DNA of 64,000 nt from Candidatus Gastranaerophilales bacterium HUM_1 (GCA_002103105.1 DAAY01000003.1:372001-436000), one strand, 5' to 3'; positions 33,804 through 43,233 are shown, counted from the stretch's first letter. A program made the numbers and translations. The notes: a model not told the origin generated them from the letters alone.

Positions 33804-33831
33804 ATTATAGCAGTATGAAAATAAATATCAA
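33804..33831 (-). promoter_or_regulatory. Promoter of the CDF gene, predicted leaderless
   Basis: On the complementary strand TTGATA (33826-33831), a 16-base spacer, TATAAT (33804-33809), then 7 bases to the ATG at 33796. It is the clearest leaderless-type arrangement in the window. Confidence 0.65.
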
Positions 33832-33851
33832 CAAGTATTAAGGTTTAATTT

Positions 33852-35243
33852 TTAAAAATCATCAAACGCAGTATCGATAGGGTTCTTGAATTTTGTAATA
33901 TTGCCTTGGAATAACAATTTAACAGTTCCAACTGGCCCGTTTCTGTGTTTTGCAATAATGATTTCTGATAACCCTTTAGATGAAGCCTTAACGTTTTCTT
34001 CCTCTTCAGATTCACCTTTATTGTAGTAATCTTCACGATAAATAAACATTACAATATCGGCGTCTTGTTCGATAGAACCAGATTCACGCAAGTCAGAAAG
34101 CATTGGACGTTTATCGTTACGACCTTCAACTGCACGAGATAACTGTGACAATGTAATAATTGGTACATCAAGTTCTTTTGCCAAGATTTTCAAACCTCTG
34201 GAAATTGCAGAAATCTGTTGCAAACGGTCATCTTTTCCGCCACCTTCCATCAACTGCAAGTAGTCGATTACGATTAAGCCTAAGTCTTTTTGCTGTGTTT
34301 TTAATCTTCTACATTTTGTTCTAATATCTGTTAGAGTACATCCGCTAGTATCATCAATATAGATTGGAGCTTGGCTGAAATCATTCATTGCCATTGCAAG
34401 TTTATCCAAATCTTGTTGAAGCATATTACCTGTTTTTAATCTTTGAGCATCAACTTCGGCATAAGAACACAACATTCTCTGTACCAACTGTGACGCTGAC
34501 ATTTCAAGAGAGAATATACAAACTGGAACTTGTTCTTTAATGGCTACATTTTGAGCGATGTTTAATGCAAATGCAGTTTTACCCATTGCAGGACGAGCTG
34601 CTAAGATTATCAAATCTGAACGGTGCAATCCGCTCATCATATTATCAAGTTCGGTGAAATCTGTTCTTAATCCAGACAATTCATCTTTATGGTTAAATCT
34701 ATATTCAATGTTGTCCCAAGTATCAAGAACTAAGTCTTTAACGTGTTTCAAATCTGCAGTAGCTTTGCTTGAGCCAATGTCAAAAATAAGTTTTTCAGCT
34801 TGTTCAAGAGATCTATCACTTGGTTCTAAGTCATAGCCTTTACTTACAATTTCAGAACCTGCGTTTATCAATGCTCTTTTAACAGCTTTTTCTTGAATAA
34901 TTTTTGCATAATAAGCAATGTTTGAAGTTGTAATAGTATTTTCAACTAAATCGTTTATGTAAGCTCTTCCGCCTACGGATTCCAATTTTCCACTGTAATT
35001 CAAAACATCAGAAACTGATACAATATCAATGTTGTCATTGTTGTTGAAAAGTTGGAGCATTGCTTCATAAATATATCTGTGAGCAGGTTTGTAAAAGCTT
35101 TTTGGCAAAAGGGTATCAGATACTTTTGCTAATGTTTCTGGATTTACTAAAATTGCTCCTAAAACGGCTTCTTCCGCTTCTAAGTTCTGTGGAATTAAAG
35201 TTTCATCTACTTTTTTTCTTGTTTCTCTTGGTGTTACAGGCAT
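33852..35243 (-). CDS. dnaB: Replicative DNA helicase DnaB
   Basis: This 463-residue hexameric helicase unwinds DNA at the replication fork. The N-terminal domain starts PQNLEAEEAVLGAIL. The RecA-like domain has Walker A ARPAMGKTAFALNIA, Walker B LIVIDYLQLM, and the DnaB motif LSQLSRAVEGRNDKRP with the arginine finger region SGSIEQDADIVMFIYR. No intein or insertion is visible and the length is normal. An AGAGGAAAAA site precedes the ATG. The common neighbour rplI is absent. Confidence 0.97.
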   Translation of the reverse strand: MPVTPRETRKKVDETLIPQNLEAEEAVLGAILVNPETLAKVSDTLLPKSFYKPAHRYIYEAMLQLFNNNDNIDIVSVSDVLNYSGKLESVGGRAYINDLVENTITTSNIAYYAKIIQEKAVKRALINAGSEIVSKGYDLEPSDRSLEQAEKLIFDIGSSKATADLKHVKDLVLDTWDNIEYRFNHKDELSGLRTDFTELDNMMSGLHRSDLIILAARPAMGKTAFALNIAQNVAIKEQVPVCIFSLEMSASQLVQRMLCSYAEVDAQRLKTGNMLQQDLDKLAMAMNDFSQAPIYIDDTSGCTLTDIRTKCRRLKTQQKDLGLIVIDYLQLMEGGGKDDRLQQISAISRGLKILAKELDVPIITLSQLSRAVEGRNDKRPMLSDLRESGSIEQDADIVMFIYREDYYNKGESEEEENVKASSKGLSEIIIAKHRNGPVGTVKLLFQGNITKFKNPIDTAFDDF

Positions 35244-35314
35244 ACTTTTTCCTCTTTAATATAATATTACACAAAAGGAAGTTTCTTTTCCTGTACATGT
35301 TAAAAATATTTAAG

Positions 35315-36034
35315 TTAACTTTCTTGAATAAGTTTAACCAGTTCAATTTTTCTAAGATTCATATCAATATAGGCAATGCTTGCTCTATTTCGTTCTGGAG
35401 ATTCAATTCTATCTCGAGAATAGATGTTTCTTGCACAGAGAAGTTTCTTTTTAGCTTGGTCTGGATATTTTCTTCTGATGAGTTTTGCAAGTTCTGTTTG
35501 TGTGTTTGCAAGCATTAAATAATAAGATTCCCTTGAAGCTGGAGGTCTTGATACCGAGCGAAATGTCGAAATAGCATTGTTATAGTTATAGCAAAGTTCT
35601 TTTAAACAACGCTCTTGTCCATATAAAACATCTATGTATTGCATTAATTTATCGGGATTATTTTTATAAACTTTTTTTAAGTCATTTAATCTTGCCATCA
35701 TGTGGATGAAATCCCCATTTCTTTCCGCAACTTGATAACCTTTTAAGGCAAAATATTCTAATTTTCTAGGAAAGAATTCTGTTAATTTACACATTGCACT
35801 ATAAATGACTCCTGGAAGTTCTGGATTTTTGCCTTGCTCAAGACATTTTGCCATAACTCCTGCATCGTGGCAAAATGTGTCATAATATCGGTCTGCATAC
35901 CTATCTTGCATTGTTAAAAATTCTCTAGAGAGAAATTTTGGTGAAATATGTCTATTGTTTTGAATTACATAATCTGCAAGCCTTCCCACTTCTGGAATTT
36001 GTATTTTTTGTAATAATGCTGGTGTAATTGGCAT
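35315..36034 (-). CDS. Unknown helical protein of 239 residues
   Basis: The start is set at 36034 (MPITPALLQKIQ), with GGGGAA 6 bases upstream; an open frame runs further to 36145 but through AT-rich DNA without a start signal. The protein is all-helical, rich in Tyr, Arg and Leu, and has five cysteines (for example DTFCHDAG, VMAKCLEQG, YSAMCKLTEF, RCLKELCYN). It has no signal peptide. Repeats loosely like TPR helices (YFALKGYQVAERNGDFIHM, YYLMLANTQTELAKLIRRKY) are visible. It lies between dnaB and groEL but is transcribed from its own region. Family not recognised. Confidence 0.78.
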   Translation of the reverse strand: MPITPALLQKIQIPEVGRLADYVIQNNRHISPKFLSREFLTMQDRYADRYYDTFCHDAGVMAKCLEQGKNPELPGVIYSAMCKLTEFFPRKLEYFALKGYQVAERNGDFIHMMARLNDLKKVYKNNPDKLMQYIDVLYGQERCLKELCYNYNNAISTFRSVSRPPASRESYYLMLANTQTELAKLIRRKYPDQAKKKLLCARNIYSRDRIESPERNRASIAYIDMNLRKIELVKLIQES

Positions 36035-36120
36035 ATTGTTTTCCCCTATATATAAATAAAGAATTTTAAACAGGGAAAATTGCTTGAATTTTAACAAATG
36101 TGAATCGTTTCTACTAAAAA

Positions 36121-36149
36121 ACGAGTGGTTATATTTAATAACCACTCGT
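36121..36149 (-). terminator. Terminator of groESL
   Basis: ACGAGTGGTTAT (36121-36132) and ATAACCACTCGT (36138-36149) form a perfect 12-bp stem. Reading leftwards six T residues follow. It ends the groES-groEL operon. Confidence 0.85.
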
Positions 36150-36185
36150 CAAATTGTTTATAAAGTTTGGGTTTGATGTAAGAAA

Positions 36186-37838
36186 TTACATCATTCCTCC
36201 CATACCGCCCATGCCTGCCATTGCTGACATATCTGGAGCAGCTGGTTTTTCTTCTGGAATATCTACAACAGCTGCTTCTGTTGTTAATAACATAGAACCA
36301 ACAGATGCTGCGTTAATCAATGCAGATCTTGTTACTTTTGCAGGGTCAACAACACCAGCTTGGAACATATCAACGTATTTGCTGTTTAGAGCGTCATATC
36401 CGTATGCACCATCTTTTTCAAGAACGCAATCAACAACTACATCAGCTTTAGCACCTGCGTTGCGAGCGATTGCTCTAAGAGGTACATCCAATGCTGCTGT
36501 TAAGATTTTGAAACCAACTTTTTCATCATCTGATTCAAAATCCATTGAATCTAATTTAGAATTTAATTCTTGTTGAACTCTTAATAAAGCAACACCGCCT
36601 CCAGGAACAATACCTTCTTCGTTAGCAGCTCTAGTAGCATTCAAGGCATCTTCAATTCTAAGTTTTCTTTCTTTTAATTCAACTTCAGAAGCTGCACCAA
36701 CTTCGATTACAGCAACACCGCCAGATAATTTAGCAGCTCTTTCTTGTAATTTTTCTTTATCGTATTCAGAATCAGAAGCTGCGATTTGGTTCTTGATTAA
36801 GTGAATTCTTTCTTGAACAGCAGCTTTTGTTTCATCTCCAACAACGATAGTTGTTTCGTCTTTAGAAACAGTAACACGTTTTGCTTTACCTAACATTTGA
36901 GTTGTAACATTTTCTAACTTGATGCCAAGTTCTTCTGTGAACATTTCACCACCAGTTAAGATAGCAATATCTTCAAGCATAGCTTTTCTTCTATCGCCAA
37001 ATCCTGGAGCTTTTACAGCTACTGCTCTCAATACTTTTCTCATTGTGTTTACAACTAAAGTTGCAAGAGCTTCGCCTTCAACATCTTCAGCAATCAACAA
37101 TAAAGATTTACCATCACGAGCAACTTGTTCTAGTAATGGAACTAAGTCTGAGATTAAGTTAATTTTCTTGTTGCAACAGAAGACATAAGCATCTTCCAAT
37201 ACAGCTTCCATTCTTTCTGGATCAGTAACGAAGTATGGTGAAATGTATCCTTTATCAAATTGCATACCTTCAACAACTTTCAAGTTTGTACCGAAAGATT
37301 TTGATTCTTCAACTGTGATAACACCATCGTGACCAACTTTTTCCATTGCTTCTGCAATAAGTTCCCCGATTTCTTTGTTGTTACCAGCAGAGATAGCTGC
37401 AACTTGTGCAATTTCTGCTTTAGTATTAACAGGTCTAGACATAGCTTTGATTTTTTCAACAGCTGCTTCTACTGCTTTATCAATACCACGTTTCATTGAC
37501 ATTGGGTTTGCTCCAGCTGTCAAGTTCTTCAAACCTTCACGAACAATTGCTTGAGCCAATACAGAAGCTGTTGTTGTACCATCACCAGCAACATCATTAG
37601 TTTTAGATGATACTTCTTTTAATAATTGTGCTCCAGAATTTTCTAAAGCATCTTTTAATTCGATTTCTTTTGCAATAGTTACACCATCATTAACGATTTG
37701 AGGTGCGCCGAATTTTTTAGTTAAAATTACGTTTCTTCCTTTAGGTCCAAGTGTAACTTTAACGGCATCAGCTACTGCATCAATACCTTTAAGAAGAGCT
37801 TTTCTCGCTTCTTCGTCAAAAATAATACGTTTTGCCAT
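36186..37838 (-). CDS. groEL: Chaperonin GroEL (60 kDa)
   Basis: This 550-residue chaperonin forms the double heptameric ring that folds proteins with GroES and ATP. It begins MAKRIIFDEEARKALLKG, has GPKGRNVIL and NDGVTIAKEIEL, the ATP-site motif GDGTTTASVLA, and the C-terminal Gly-Met tail (MAGMGGMGGMM). It follows groES by 30 bases in a two-gene operon. Only one copy is seen in the window. Confidence 0.98.
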   Translation of the reverse strand: MAKRIIFDEEARKALLKGIDAVADAVKVTLGPKGRNVILTKKFGAPQIVNDGVTIAKEIELKDALENSGAQLLKEVSSKTNDVAGDGTTTASVLAQAIVREGLKNLTAGANPMSMKRGIDKAVEAAVEKIKAMSRPVNTKAEIAQVAAISAGNNKEIGELIAEAMEKVGHDGVITVEESKSFGTNLKVVEGMQFDKGYISPYFVTDPERMEAVLEDAYVFCCNKKINLISDLVPLLEQVARDGKSLLLIAEDVEGEALATLVVNTMRKVLRAVAVKAPGFGDRRKAMLEDIAILTGGEMFTEELGIKLENVTTQMLGKAKRVTVSKDETTIVVGDETKAAVQERIHLIKNQIAASDSEYDKEKLQERAAKLSGGVAVIEVGAASEVELKERKLRIEDALNATRAANEEGIVPGGGVALLRVQQELNSKLDSMDFESDDEKVGFKILTAALDVPLRAIARNAGAKADVVVDCVLEKDGAYGYDALNSKYVDMFQAGVVDPAKVTRSALINAASVGSMLLTTEAAVVDIPEEKPAAPDMSAMAGMGGMGGMM

Positions 37839-37868
37839 TTTTATATCTCCTTTTAAAAATTTCTATAA

Positions 37869-38153
37869 TTATTCAATTACTGCTAAAGCATCTTTGATAG
37901 AAAGAATTTTATATTCAGTTCCATCAACTTTTACGTCAGTACCAGAGTACTTAGCATAAAGAATTGTATCCCCAACTTTAACGTCCATAGGTTCTCTTTC
38001 GCCTTTGTCGTTCATTTTACCAAGTCCAACTGCAACAACTTCACCTTTTTGTGGTTTTTCTTTTGCACTATCTGGAATAAAAATTCCGCCAGTTGTTTGT
38101 TCAGTTTCTTCAACTACTTTAATAACAATTCTTTCGCCTAATGGTTTAATCAT
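37869..38153 (-). CDS. groES: Co-chaperonin GroES (10 kDa)
   Basis: The 94-residue lid protein of GroEL begins MIKPLGERIVIKVVEE. The mobile loop is around TTGGIFIPDSAKEKPQKG, with GDTILYAKYSGTDVK in the beta-barrel. It is first in the groESL operon. A TATAAT on the complementary strand (38192-38197) is the likely -10; no CIRCE repeat (TTAGCACTC-9-GAGTGCTAA) is found upstream, so HrcA control is unlikely. Confidence 0.97.
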   Translation of the reverse strand: MIKPLGERIVIKVVEETEQTTGGIFIPDSAKEKPQKGEVVAVGLGKMNDKGEREPMDVKVGDTILYAKYSGTDVKVDGTEYKILSIKDALAVIE

Positions 38154-38286
38154 AATATCCTCTCCTTTTACCTAAAATCTATAACATTCACATTATATTT
38201 ATATAACGGAATTGGTGAAATTTTGATAAAATTAAGGAAAAATTAATTATTGAATAAATTCTTTTTTTATTTTTTTATCTTCATTG

Positions 38287-38292
38287 TATAAT
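38287..38292 (+). promoter_or_regulatory. -10 element of gmk, predicted leaderless
   Basis: TATAAT (38287-38292) ends 6 bases before the gmk ATG at 38299. The usual start distance would put the first transcribed base on the A of ATG. No ribosome binding site and no good -35 are present. Confidence 0.5.
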
Positions 38293-38298
38293 CAATCT

Positions 38299-38862
38299 AT
38301 GAATAAAAAATTATTTGTAATATCTGGATGTTCTGGTGTCGGAAAAGGCACGGTATTAAAAGAATTTATGGCAAGAAATTCTAAGGATTTTATGTTGTCT
38401 GTTTCTTGTACGACACGAAAGCCACGCCCTGGAGAAGTTGACGGAGTTAATTATTTCTTCTTAACCCCAGAAGATTTTCAAGATTGTATAAAGAAAGATA
38501 AGTTCCTTGAATATGCTCAGTTTGCTGGGAATTTTTATGGAACGAAGCAAAAATATATTAATCAAAAATTTGAAGAAGGTATGAATATAATCCTTGAAAT
38601 TGAAACTCAAGGAGCATTGCAAGTTAAGAAAAAAATGCCTGAAGCTGTTTTGATTTTTATTGCACCTCCAAGTATTGAAGAATTGGAACATCGTTTGAGA
38701 GGTCGCCATACTGAGGATGAAGAAACAATCCAAAAAAGACTTAATCTTGTGAAAACTGAATTAGAACGTTCTAAACAGTATGACTATGTTGTTGTGAATG
38801 ATGACTTGGAACGAGCAATTGCAGAAGTTGAAAGCATAACAAAAAAAGAATTGGAACAATAA
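38299..38862 (+). CDS. gmk: Guanylate kinase
   Basis: This 187-residue kinase makes GDP from GMP and ATP. The P-loop is SGCSGVGKGTV; the GMP-binding motif SVSCTTRKPRPGEVDGVNY is complete; the lid is RGRHTEDEETIQKRL. The start at 38299 (MNKKLFVISG) is preferred to an in-frame ATG at 38284, which lies upstream of the -10. In many bacteria gmk precedes rpoZ and coaBC; here coaBC follows directly (34 bases) without rpoZ. Confidence 0.96.
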   Translation: MNKKLFVISGCSGVGKGTVLKEFMARNSKDFMLSVSCTTRKPRPGEVDGVNYFFLTPEDFQDCIKKDKFLEYAQFAGNFYGTKQKYINQKFEEGMNIILEIETQGALQVKKKMPEAVLIFIAPPSIEELEHRLRGRHTEDEETIQKRLNLVKTELERSKQYDYVVVNDDLERAIAEVESITKKELEQ

Positions 38863-38896
38863 TTTACTTTTTCAATTTGAACGAAAGAAGGAAATT

Positions 38897-40087
38897 GTGG
38901 AGTTAAATAATAAAACAATTTTAATTGGTATAACTGGTGGAATTGCAGCATATAAGATTTGCGAACTTATTCGAAAATTCAAAAAAAGTGGTGCAAATGT
39001 TAAAGTTGTTTGTACTCCGAATTCTTTAAACTTTGTGACAAAATTAACTTTGCAAAATTTGAGTCAAAATGAAGTTTATGTTGAAGAATTTGATGTAAAA
39101 AATTGGAAGCCTGAACATATTTCATTGGCAGATGAAGCGGATATTATGCTTATTGCTCCTGCAACAGCGAATACTATTTCTAAAATTTCTCAAGGAATAG
39201 CTGATAATTTGTTAACCTCAATTGCTTGTGCATTTTCTAAAAAAATGATTATTGCTCCAGCGATGAATTGCAATATGTGGAATAATCCGATTATAAAAGC
39301 AAATATTTCTACATTAAAGGCAAGAGGAATTGAAATATTAGAACCAGAAAGTGGCTTTTTGGCTTGCGGATATTTAGGCAAGGGTCGTCTTTGTTCTCTG
39401 GATAAGATTTTTGATTCTACTGTTGAAGCTTTAAATTATACCCAGAAATTAAAAGGTAAAAAGGTTGTAGTAACCTCTGGTGGTACAATAGAAGATATTG
39501 ATCCTGTTCGATATATTTCCAATTATTCATCAGGAAAAATGGGAAAAGCTATTGCTGATTCTGCTAGGGATATGGGTGCGGAAGTCATATTGATTACAAC
39601 AAAGAATTTTGAAGCTCCATATAAAATTGTTAAAGTGAAATCTGCAATTGATATGCAAAATGCTGTAAATAACGAATTTCAATCGGCTGATATTATTGTT
39701 ATGGCTGCGGCTGTTGCGGATTATAGAGTTAAAAATTATTCTGAGCAAAAGATGAAAAAAGGCAAAGAAGATAATATAATTCTTGAGTTAGAAAAAAATC
39801 CTGACATTTTGCAAGGTTTGTGTGAAAGAAAATTAAAAGAGTCATCTAATTGTACAATTGTTGGTTTTTGTGCAGAAAGTGAAAATTTGTTAGAAAATGC
39901 ACAAGCAAAAATAGCTAAAAAAGGTTGTGATTATTTAATAGCGAATGATATTTCTCGCAAGGATATAGGTTTTTCTTCAGATGATAATGAAGTTACAATT
40001 TTGGATAAAAATGGTGGGTTAAATAAAATCGAAAAAACATCTAAAAAAGTTATTGCAAGAAAGATTTTAGAATTCATCATAAAATAA
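38897..40087 (+). CDS. coaBC: Bifunctional phosphopantothenoylcysteine decarboxylase/synthetase CoaBC
   Basis: This 396-residue enzyme performs two steps of coenzyme A synthesis. The N-terminal FMN-dependent decarboxylase (about 1-185) has ITGGIAAYKICELIR, the catalytic PAMNCNMW with its Asn, and the active Cys in GFLACGYLGKGRL. The C-terminal synthetase (about 190-396) has TSGGTIEDIDPVRYISN and SSGKMGKAIAD. The start is GTG at 38897 with AGAAGGA 4 bases upstream. It is part of a gmk-coaBC-NIF3 group on the + strand. Confidence 0.96.
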   Translation: MELNNKTILIGITGGIAAYKICELIRKFKKSGANVKVVCTPNSLNFVTKLTLQNLSQNEVYVEEFDVKNWKPEHISLADEADIMLIAPATANTISKISQGIADNLLTSIACAFSKKMIIAPAMNCNMWNNPIIKANISTLKARGIEILEPESGFLACGYLGKGRLCSLDKIFDSTVEALNYTQKLKGKKVVVTSGGTIEDIDPVRYISNYSSGKMGKAIADSARDMGAEVILITTKNFEAPYKIVKVKSAIDMQNAVNNEFQSADIIVMAAAVADYRVKNYSEQKMKKGKEDNIILELEKNPDILQGLCERKLKESSNCTIVGFCAESENLLENAQAKIAKKGCDYLIANDISRKDIGFSSDDNEVTILDKNGGLNKIEKTSKKVIARKILEFIIK

Positions 40088-40104
40088 TAAAGGTTTTCTC
40101 TAAA

Positions 40105-40830
40105 ATGGATAAATATGAAATTTCAAAACGAATAGAAGAGTTTGCTCCTTTAGAAACGGCAGAGAGTTGGGATGCTTCTGGATGGGTAATAGATAATCAA
40201 AACTCAAATGACATTGCAAAAGTGATGTTGTGTTTAACTCCTACGGAAGATGTTTTTCAACAAGCATTGCAAGAAGGGTGTGATATGGTTGTGTCGCACC
40301 ATCCAATGTTTTATGTATCTTTATTTTCGAGTGCGTTGAGTGAAGATTTTCAACCAAGGTTGAATGTATATTCTGCTCATACAAATATGGATAAAGCAAA
40401 TGGCGGAACTACTGATACTATTATTAAAACTTTAGGTTTAGAAGAAAATAAAGTAAATATTGAACATGATTTTTTGCGAATGATTGAATTTCCTAATGAC
40501 ATTTCTGTTTCAGATTTTTCTAGTATATTGTCAAAAATTTCACCAAATGCAAGAATTGTTAATAACCAGAATAAAAAAACTCTTTCAAAGGTTGCGTTTT
40601 GTGCTGGAAGCGGATCTGAATTTATTGGTGAGGCAAAAGGTTTAGGGGCAGATTGTCTTGTGACAGGAGATTTAAAATTCCATACCGCATTGGATAGTGA
40701 AATAGTTGTTTATGATATTGGGCATTTTGAATCAGAAATTTTAATCCTCCCCGTGTTTGAAAAAATACTCGGAGAGGATATAGAAATTGTTTGTGCAAAA
40801 GAGCATAGCCCTTTCAATTTGATAAGATAA
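40105..40830 (+). CDS. NIF3-like dinuclear metal protein (YbgI/YqfO family)
   Basis: This 241-residue protein is of the Nif3/DUF34 family, with a two-metal centre. The metal-binding motifs are SHHPMFYVS, SAHTNMDKANGG and, at the C-terminus, DIGHFESE. Members are often named GTP cyclohydrolase 1 type 2, but the cellular role is not established. It lies 17 bases after coaBC and likely belongs to the same transcript. It is the short form, without the inserted PII-like domain. The convergent gene ends 3 bases away. Confidence 0.93.
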   Translation: MDKYEISKRIEEFAPLETAESWDASGWVIDNQNSNDIAKVMLCLTPTEDVFQQALQEGCDMVVSHHPMFYVSLFSSALSEDFQPRLNVYSAHTNMDKANGGTTDTIIKTLGLEENKVNIEHDFLRMIEFPNDISVSDFSSILSKISPNARIVNNQNKKTLSKVAFCAGSGSEFIGEAKGLGADCLVTGDLKFHTALDSEIVVYDIGHFESEILILPVFEKILGEDIEIVCAKEHSPFNLIR

Positions 40831-40833
40831 GGA

Positions 40834-41514
40834 TTACCAATTATTTCTTGTAAGGGTTTGTTTCCCGTTTTTGTCATACATTTTATCCTTGTACCAGATT
40901 CCTTGGAATTCTTTGTCTGGACCAAACATGTATTGTATGTCTTTTGTTATGAAGTAAATTGCACTTTTTAACTGTCCTTTTCTATCATATTGCATTGATG
41001 TATATGGATAATTTGGATATTCTTTTGACATTAAATCTGTGTAATATAATTTGCCAAATGCGGAATAATAGAAGGCATTTGTAGGATTATTTTTATATTG
41101 AATTGCGTACATTACAAGAGTTCCTTTTTTGAAGTAAAATGCACAATATTTTGCATCTTCATCTTCTGTAACTCCATTGTTGGTTAACATATAATGAAGT
41201 TTGAAATCTTTATCTTTGTAATACTTAGCGAATTCTTTTTTGAAATCTTCTTTGCTGAAATATATATGACTAGAGTTGTTTTCAAAAAGGAGATTTTTAT
41301 ATTTTTCAATATTCTCTTCTCTTTGAGTTTGGTCTAAAGTTAACCAATCAAAAGAGATTTCAGCTTGTAAAGGTGCAATGTTTGTTTCTGGTTCAATGGC
41401 TTCAATTTGTTTGTCAGATGTTTCATCTATTGTTGTAATGTTTTCAAACGAAAATGCTTGTTGACCTAAACCAAATGCTAATAATAAAAATAATGAAACA
41501 AAAATCTTTTTCAT
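40834..41514 (-). CDS. Unknown secreted protein
   Basis: The protein has 226 residues. The signal peptide is at 1-22 (FVSLFLLLAFGLGQQAFS), then an acidic linker (about 23-50), and an alpha/beta domain rich in Tyr and Lys. Near the end the strand-turn units MQYDRKGQLKSAIYF and KMYDKNGKQTL recall the Y-D-x-x-G units in the secreted protein at 16242-17273. Two genes of unknown function (this and 41528-42217) lie 13 bases apart and follow the activase gene, so they may share a transcript. No family recognised. Confidence 0.8.
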   Translation of the reverse strand: MKKIFVSLFLLLAFGLGQQAFSFENITTIDETSDKQIEAIEPETNIAPLQAEISFDWLTLDQTQREENIEKYKNLLFENNSSHIYFSKEDFKKEFAKYYKDKDFKLHYMLTNNGVTEDEDAKYCAFYFKKGTLVMYAIQYKNNPTNAFYYSAFGKLYYTDLMSKEYPNYPYTSMQYDRKGQLKSAIYFITKDIQYMFGPDKEFQGIWYKDKMYDKNGKQTLTRNNW

Positions 41515-41527
41515 CTATTTCCCCTTT

Positions 41528-42217
41528 TTATAATGTGTTGTTTAAAATTTTATAGGCAGTTCTTAATTTTACTGAAAATAAATTATCTTCATTTTCAAAT
41601 AGTTGTTTTTCTGATACCGCATATTCTTCTGGCTCAATAATCCCGTTGATTTCAAAGCCTAAGAATTTATTATTTTCATCTCTTCTTGATTTGGTAGTAA
41701 TTGCATAAACAAAGGCAGACATGTCAGACTTGTCAATGAGTCTATCTCCGCCTGTTGATTCTCCGTGAGCTGAAATTTTATCAAAAGCGGTTTTGAGCTG
41801 GGCTTTTACTTTTGCCATATAGTCAGGTCTATTCATAACGTTGTAATGCCCAAAACGATATTTCAACATAAATGATTCATATTGATTATAATCGAGCTTC
41901 CCAGTTAAATTTCTGGATTCTTTTGCCATAAACAAAAGATAGGACTCTGCTAATGATTGAATTTCTTCTTTTAGCGTTTCGTCTAGTTGTTTTATTTCTG
42001 CTGGCGTTTTATTTTCTTTTGCTGCTAGTTTTCTCCATGATTCTGGAACGACCTCAAACGGCTCGGCTTTTGGGTTGGTTATACCGCTTTGCATAACCAT
42101 ATCATTTATAATTAGAGCAAATGCTTCTCCCAATTCAGCGTTTCCACCTGATAATTCAGTTAGAATAGAAGTTCTCGCTGTATTAAATGAAGAAGCATTT
42201 TGCCTAAAATTTTGCAT
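41528..42217 (-). CDS. Unknown cytoplasmic protein of 229 residues
   Basis: There is no signal peptide or membrane segment. The sequence is mostly helical and acidic. Segments such as GKLDYNQYESFML, GDRLIDKSDMSAFVYAI and NGIIEPEEYAVSE look like degenerate EF-hand halves (G/D-x-[LI]-D/E-x-x-[DEQ]-[FYM]), so calcium-binding or EF-hand ancestry is possible, but no full DxDxDG loop is present. It lies 11 bases after the activase gene and 13 bases before the next gene, consistent with an operon. Confidence 0.8.
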   Translation of the reverse strand: MQNFRQNASSFNTARTSILTELSGGNAELGEAFALIINDMVMQSGITNPKAEPFEVVPESWRKLAAKENKTPAEIKQLDETLKEEIQSLAESYLLFMAKESRNLTGKLDYNQYESFMLKYRFGHYNVMNRPDYMAKVKAQLKTAFDKISAHGESTGGDRLIDKSDMSAFVYAITTKSRRDENNKFLGFEINGIIEPEEYAVSEKQLFENEDNLFSVKLRTAYKILNNTL

Positions 42218-42228
42218 ATATTAAATCC

Positions 42229-43233
42229 TTAGCTTATGTCCCAACGACCACAAGTTCCGCCCCAACGAGCGATGATATTACCTTTTACATCTTTAATTTT
42301 TTCAACATGTTGAACTTGATCCATTCCTTCAACAATTGTAATTACTTCACAATTGTTAGAACATCCAGTACAAGCACAAGTTATAGACGTAAAGTGCATA
42401 TCTGCAACATTCCAACCTTTAAATTTTGTTTGAGTTTCTGTGTATTGGTGGTTTTCCATTGCAAGAAGTGCGGCCCCGATAGCTCCCATTGTTTGGTGAT
42501 TTTCTGGAACAACAATTTTAGTATTCAACGCTTCTTCAAACGCTTTAACCATACCAGTATTTGTTGCAACTCCACCTTGGAATGATACAGTTGGAAGAAG
42601 TTCTTTACCCAATGCCAAGTTACTCAAATAGTTTCTTACAAGAGCTTGGCAAAGACCGTATAACAAATCTTCTACTGGATAACCAAGTTGTTGTTTGTGA
42701 ATAAGGTCACTTTCTGCAAAAACGCCACAACGACCAGCAATTCTAGCTGGATTAGTTGAACGAAGAGCTGTTTCTCCAAATTCTTCAATTGGAACGTTTA
42801 GTCTTTGTGCTTGGTGATCTAAGAAACTTCCAGTACCAGCTGCACAAACTGTGTTCATTGCAAAGTCTGTAACGATACCGTCACGTAAAATAATAATTTT
42901 ACTATCTTGTCCACCAATTTCAAGAATTGTTTGAACTCCTGGAATATTTGTACTTGCTGCTACTGCGTGAGCTGTAATTTCGTTTTTTACAACATCTGCA
43001 CCAACAAGTGAGCCTGCTAATGCTCTACCAGAACCAGTTGTTCCAACACCCATTACTTCGTATTCTGTTAATCTTTTAGAATACAAATTATTCAAACCTG
43101 TTTGAACTGCAAGTACTGGTTTACCAGCAGTTTTCAACATAACACTATCAACATATTTGCCTGTTTCGTCAACAAGTGCAAGTTTTGTTGTTACTGAACC
43201 AACGTCTATCCCTAAATATACTGTTAAACTCAT
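42229..43233 (-). CDS. 2-hydroxyacyl-CoA dehydratase activase-like ATPase (BadF/HgdC family)
   Basis: The protein has 334 residues with an ASKHA ATPase fold: GIDVGSVTTKLALVD, GVGTTGSGRALAG, EIGGQDSKII and a late GAIGAALLAM. The two cysteines that hold the [4Fe-4S] cluster between subunits are in MNTVCAAGTGSF and AGRCGVFAESDL. Such proteins use ATP to push an electron into a partner dehydratase or reductase. Two oddities: a C-terminal extension (about 275-334) with CACTGCSNNC and CGRW, and no dehydratase or benzoyl-CoA-reductase gene next to it. An AAAAGGATGAG site precedes the ATG. Its partner is unknown. Confidence 0.9.
   Translation of the reverse strand: MSLTVYLGIDVGSVTTKLALVDETGKYVDSVMLKTAGKPVLAVQTGLNNLYSKRLTEYEVMGVGTTGSGRALAGSLVGADVVKNEITAHAVAASTNIPGVQTILEIGGQDSKIIILRDGIVTDFAMNTVCAAGTGSFLDHQAQRLNVPIEEFGETALRSTNPARIAGRCGVFAESDLIHKQQLGYPVEDLLYGLCQALVRNYLSNLALGKELLPTVSFQGGVATNTGMVKAFEEALNTKIVVPENHQTMGAIGAALLAMENHQYTETQTKFKGWNVADMHFTSITCACTGCSNNCEVITIVEGMDQVQHVEKIKDVKGNIIARWGGTCGRWDIS

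Noticed and set aside
36035..36145. 37-residue N-terminal extension of the unknown protein ending at 35315
   Set aside because: The strong GGGGAA site is just before the inner ATG at 36034, and the extension has the composition of AT-rich non-coding DNA and overlaps the groESL terminator.
38154..38298. CIRCE (HrcA) operator before groESL
   Set aside because: No TTAGCACTC or inverted copy is present.
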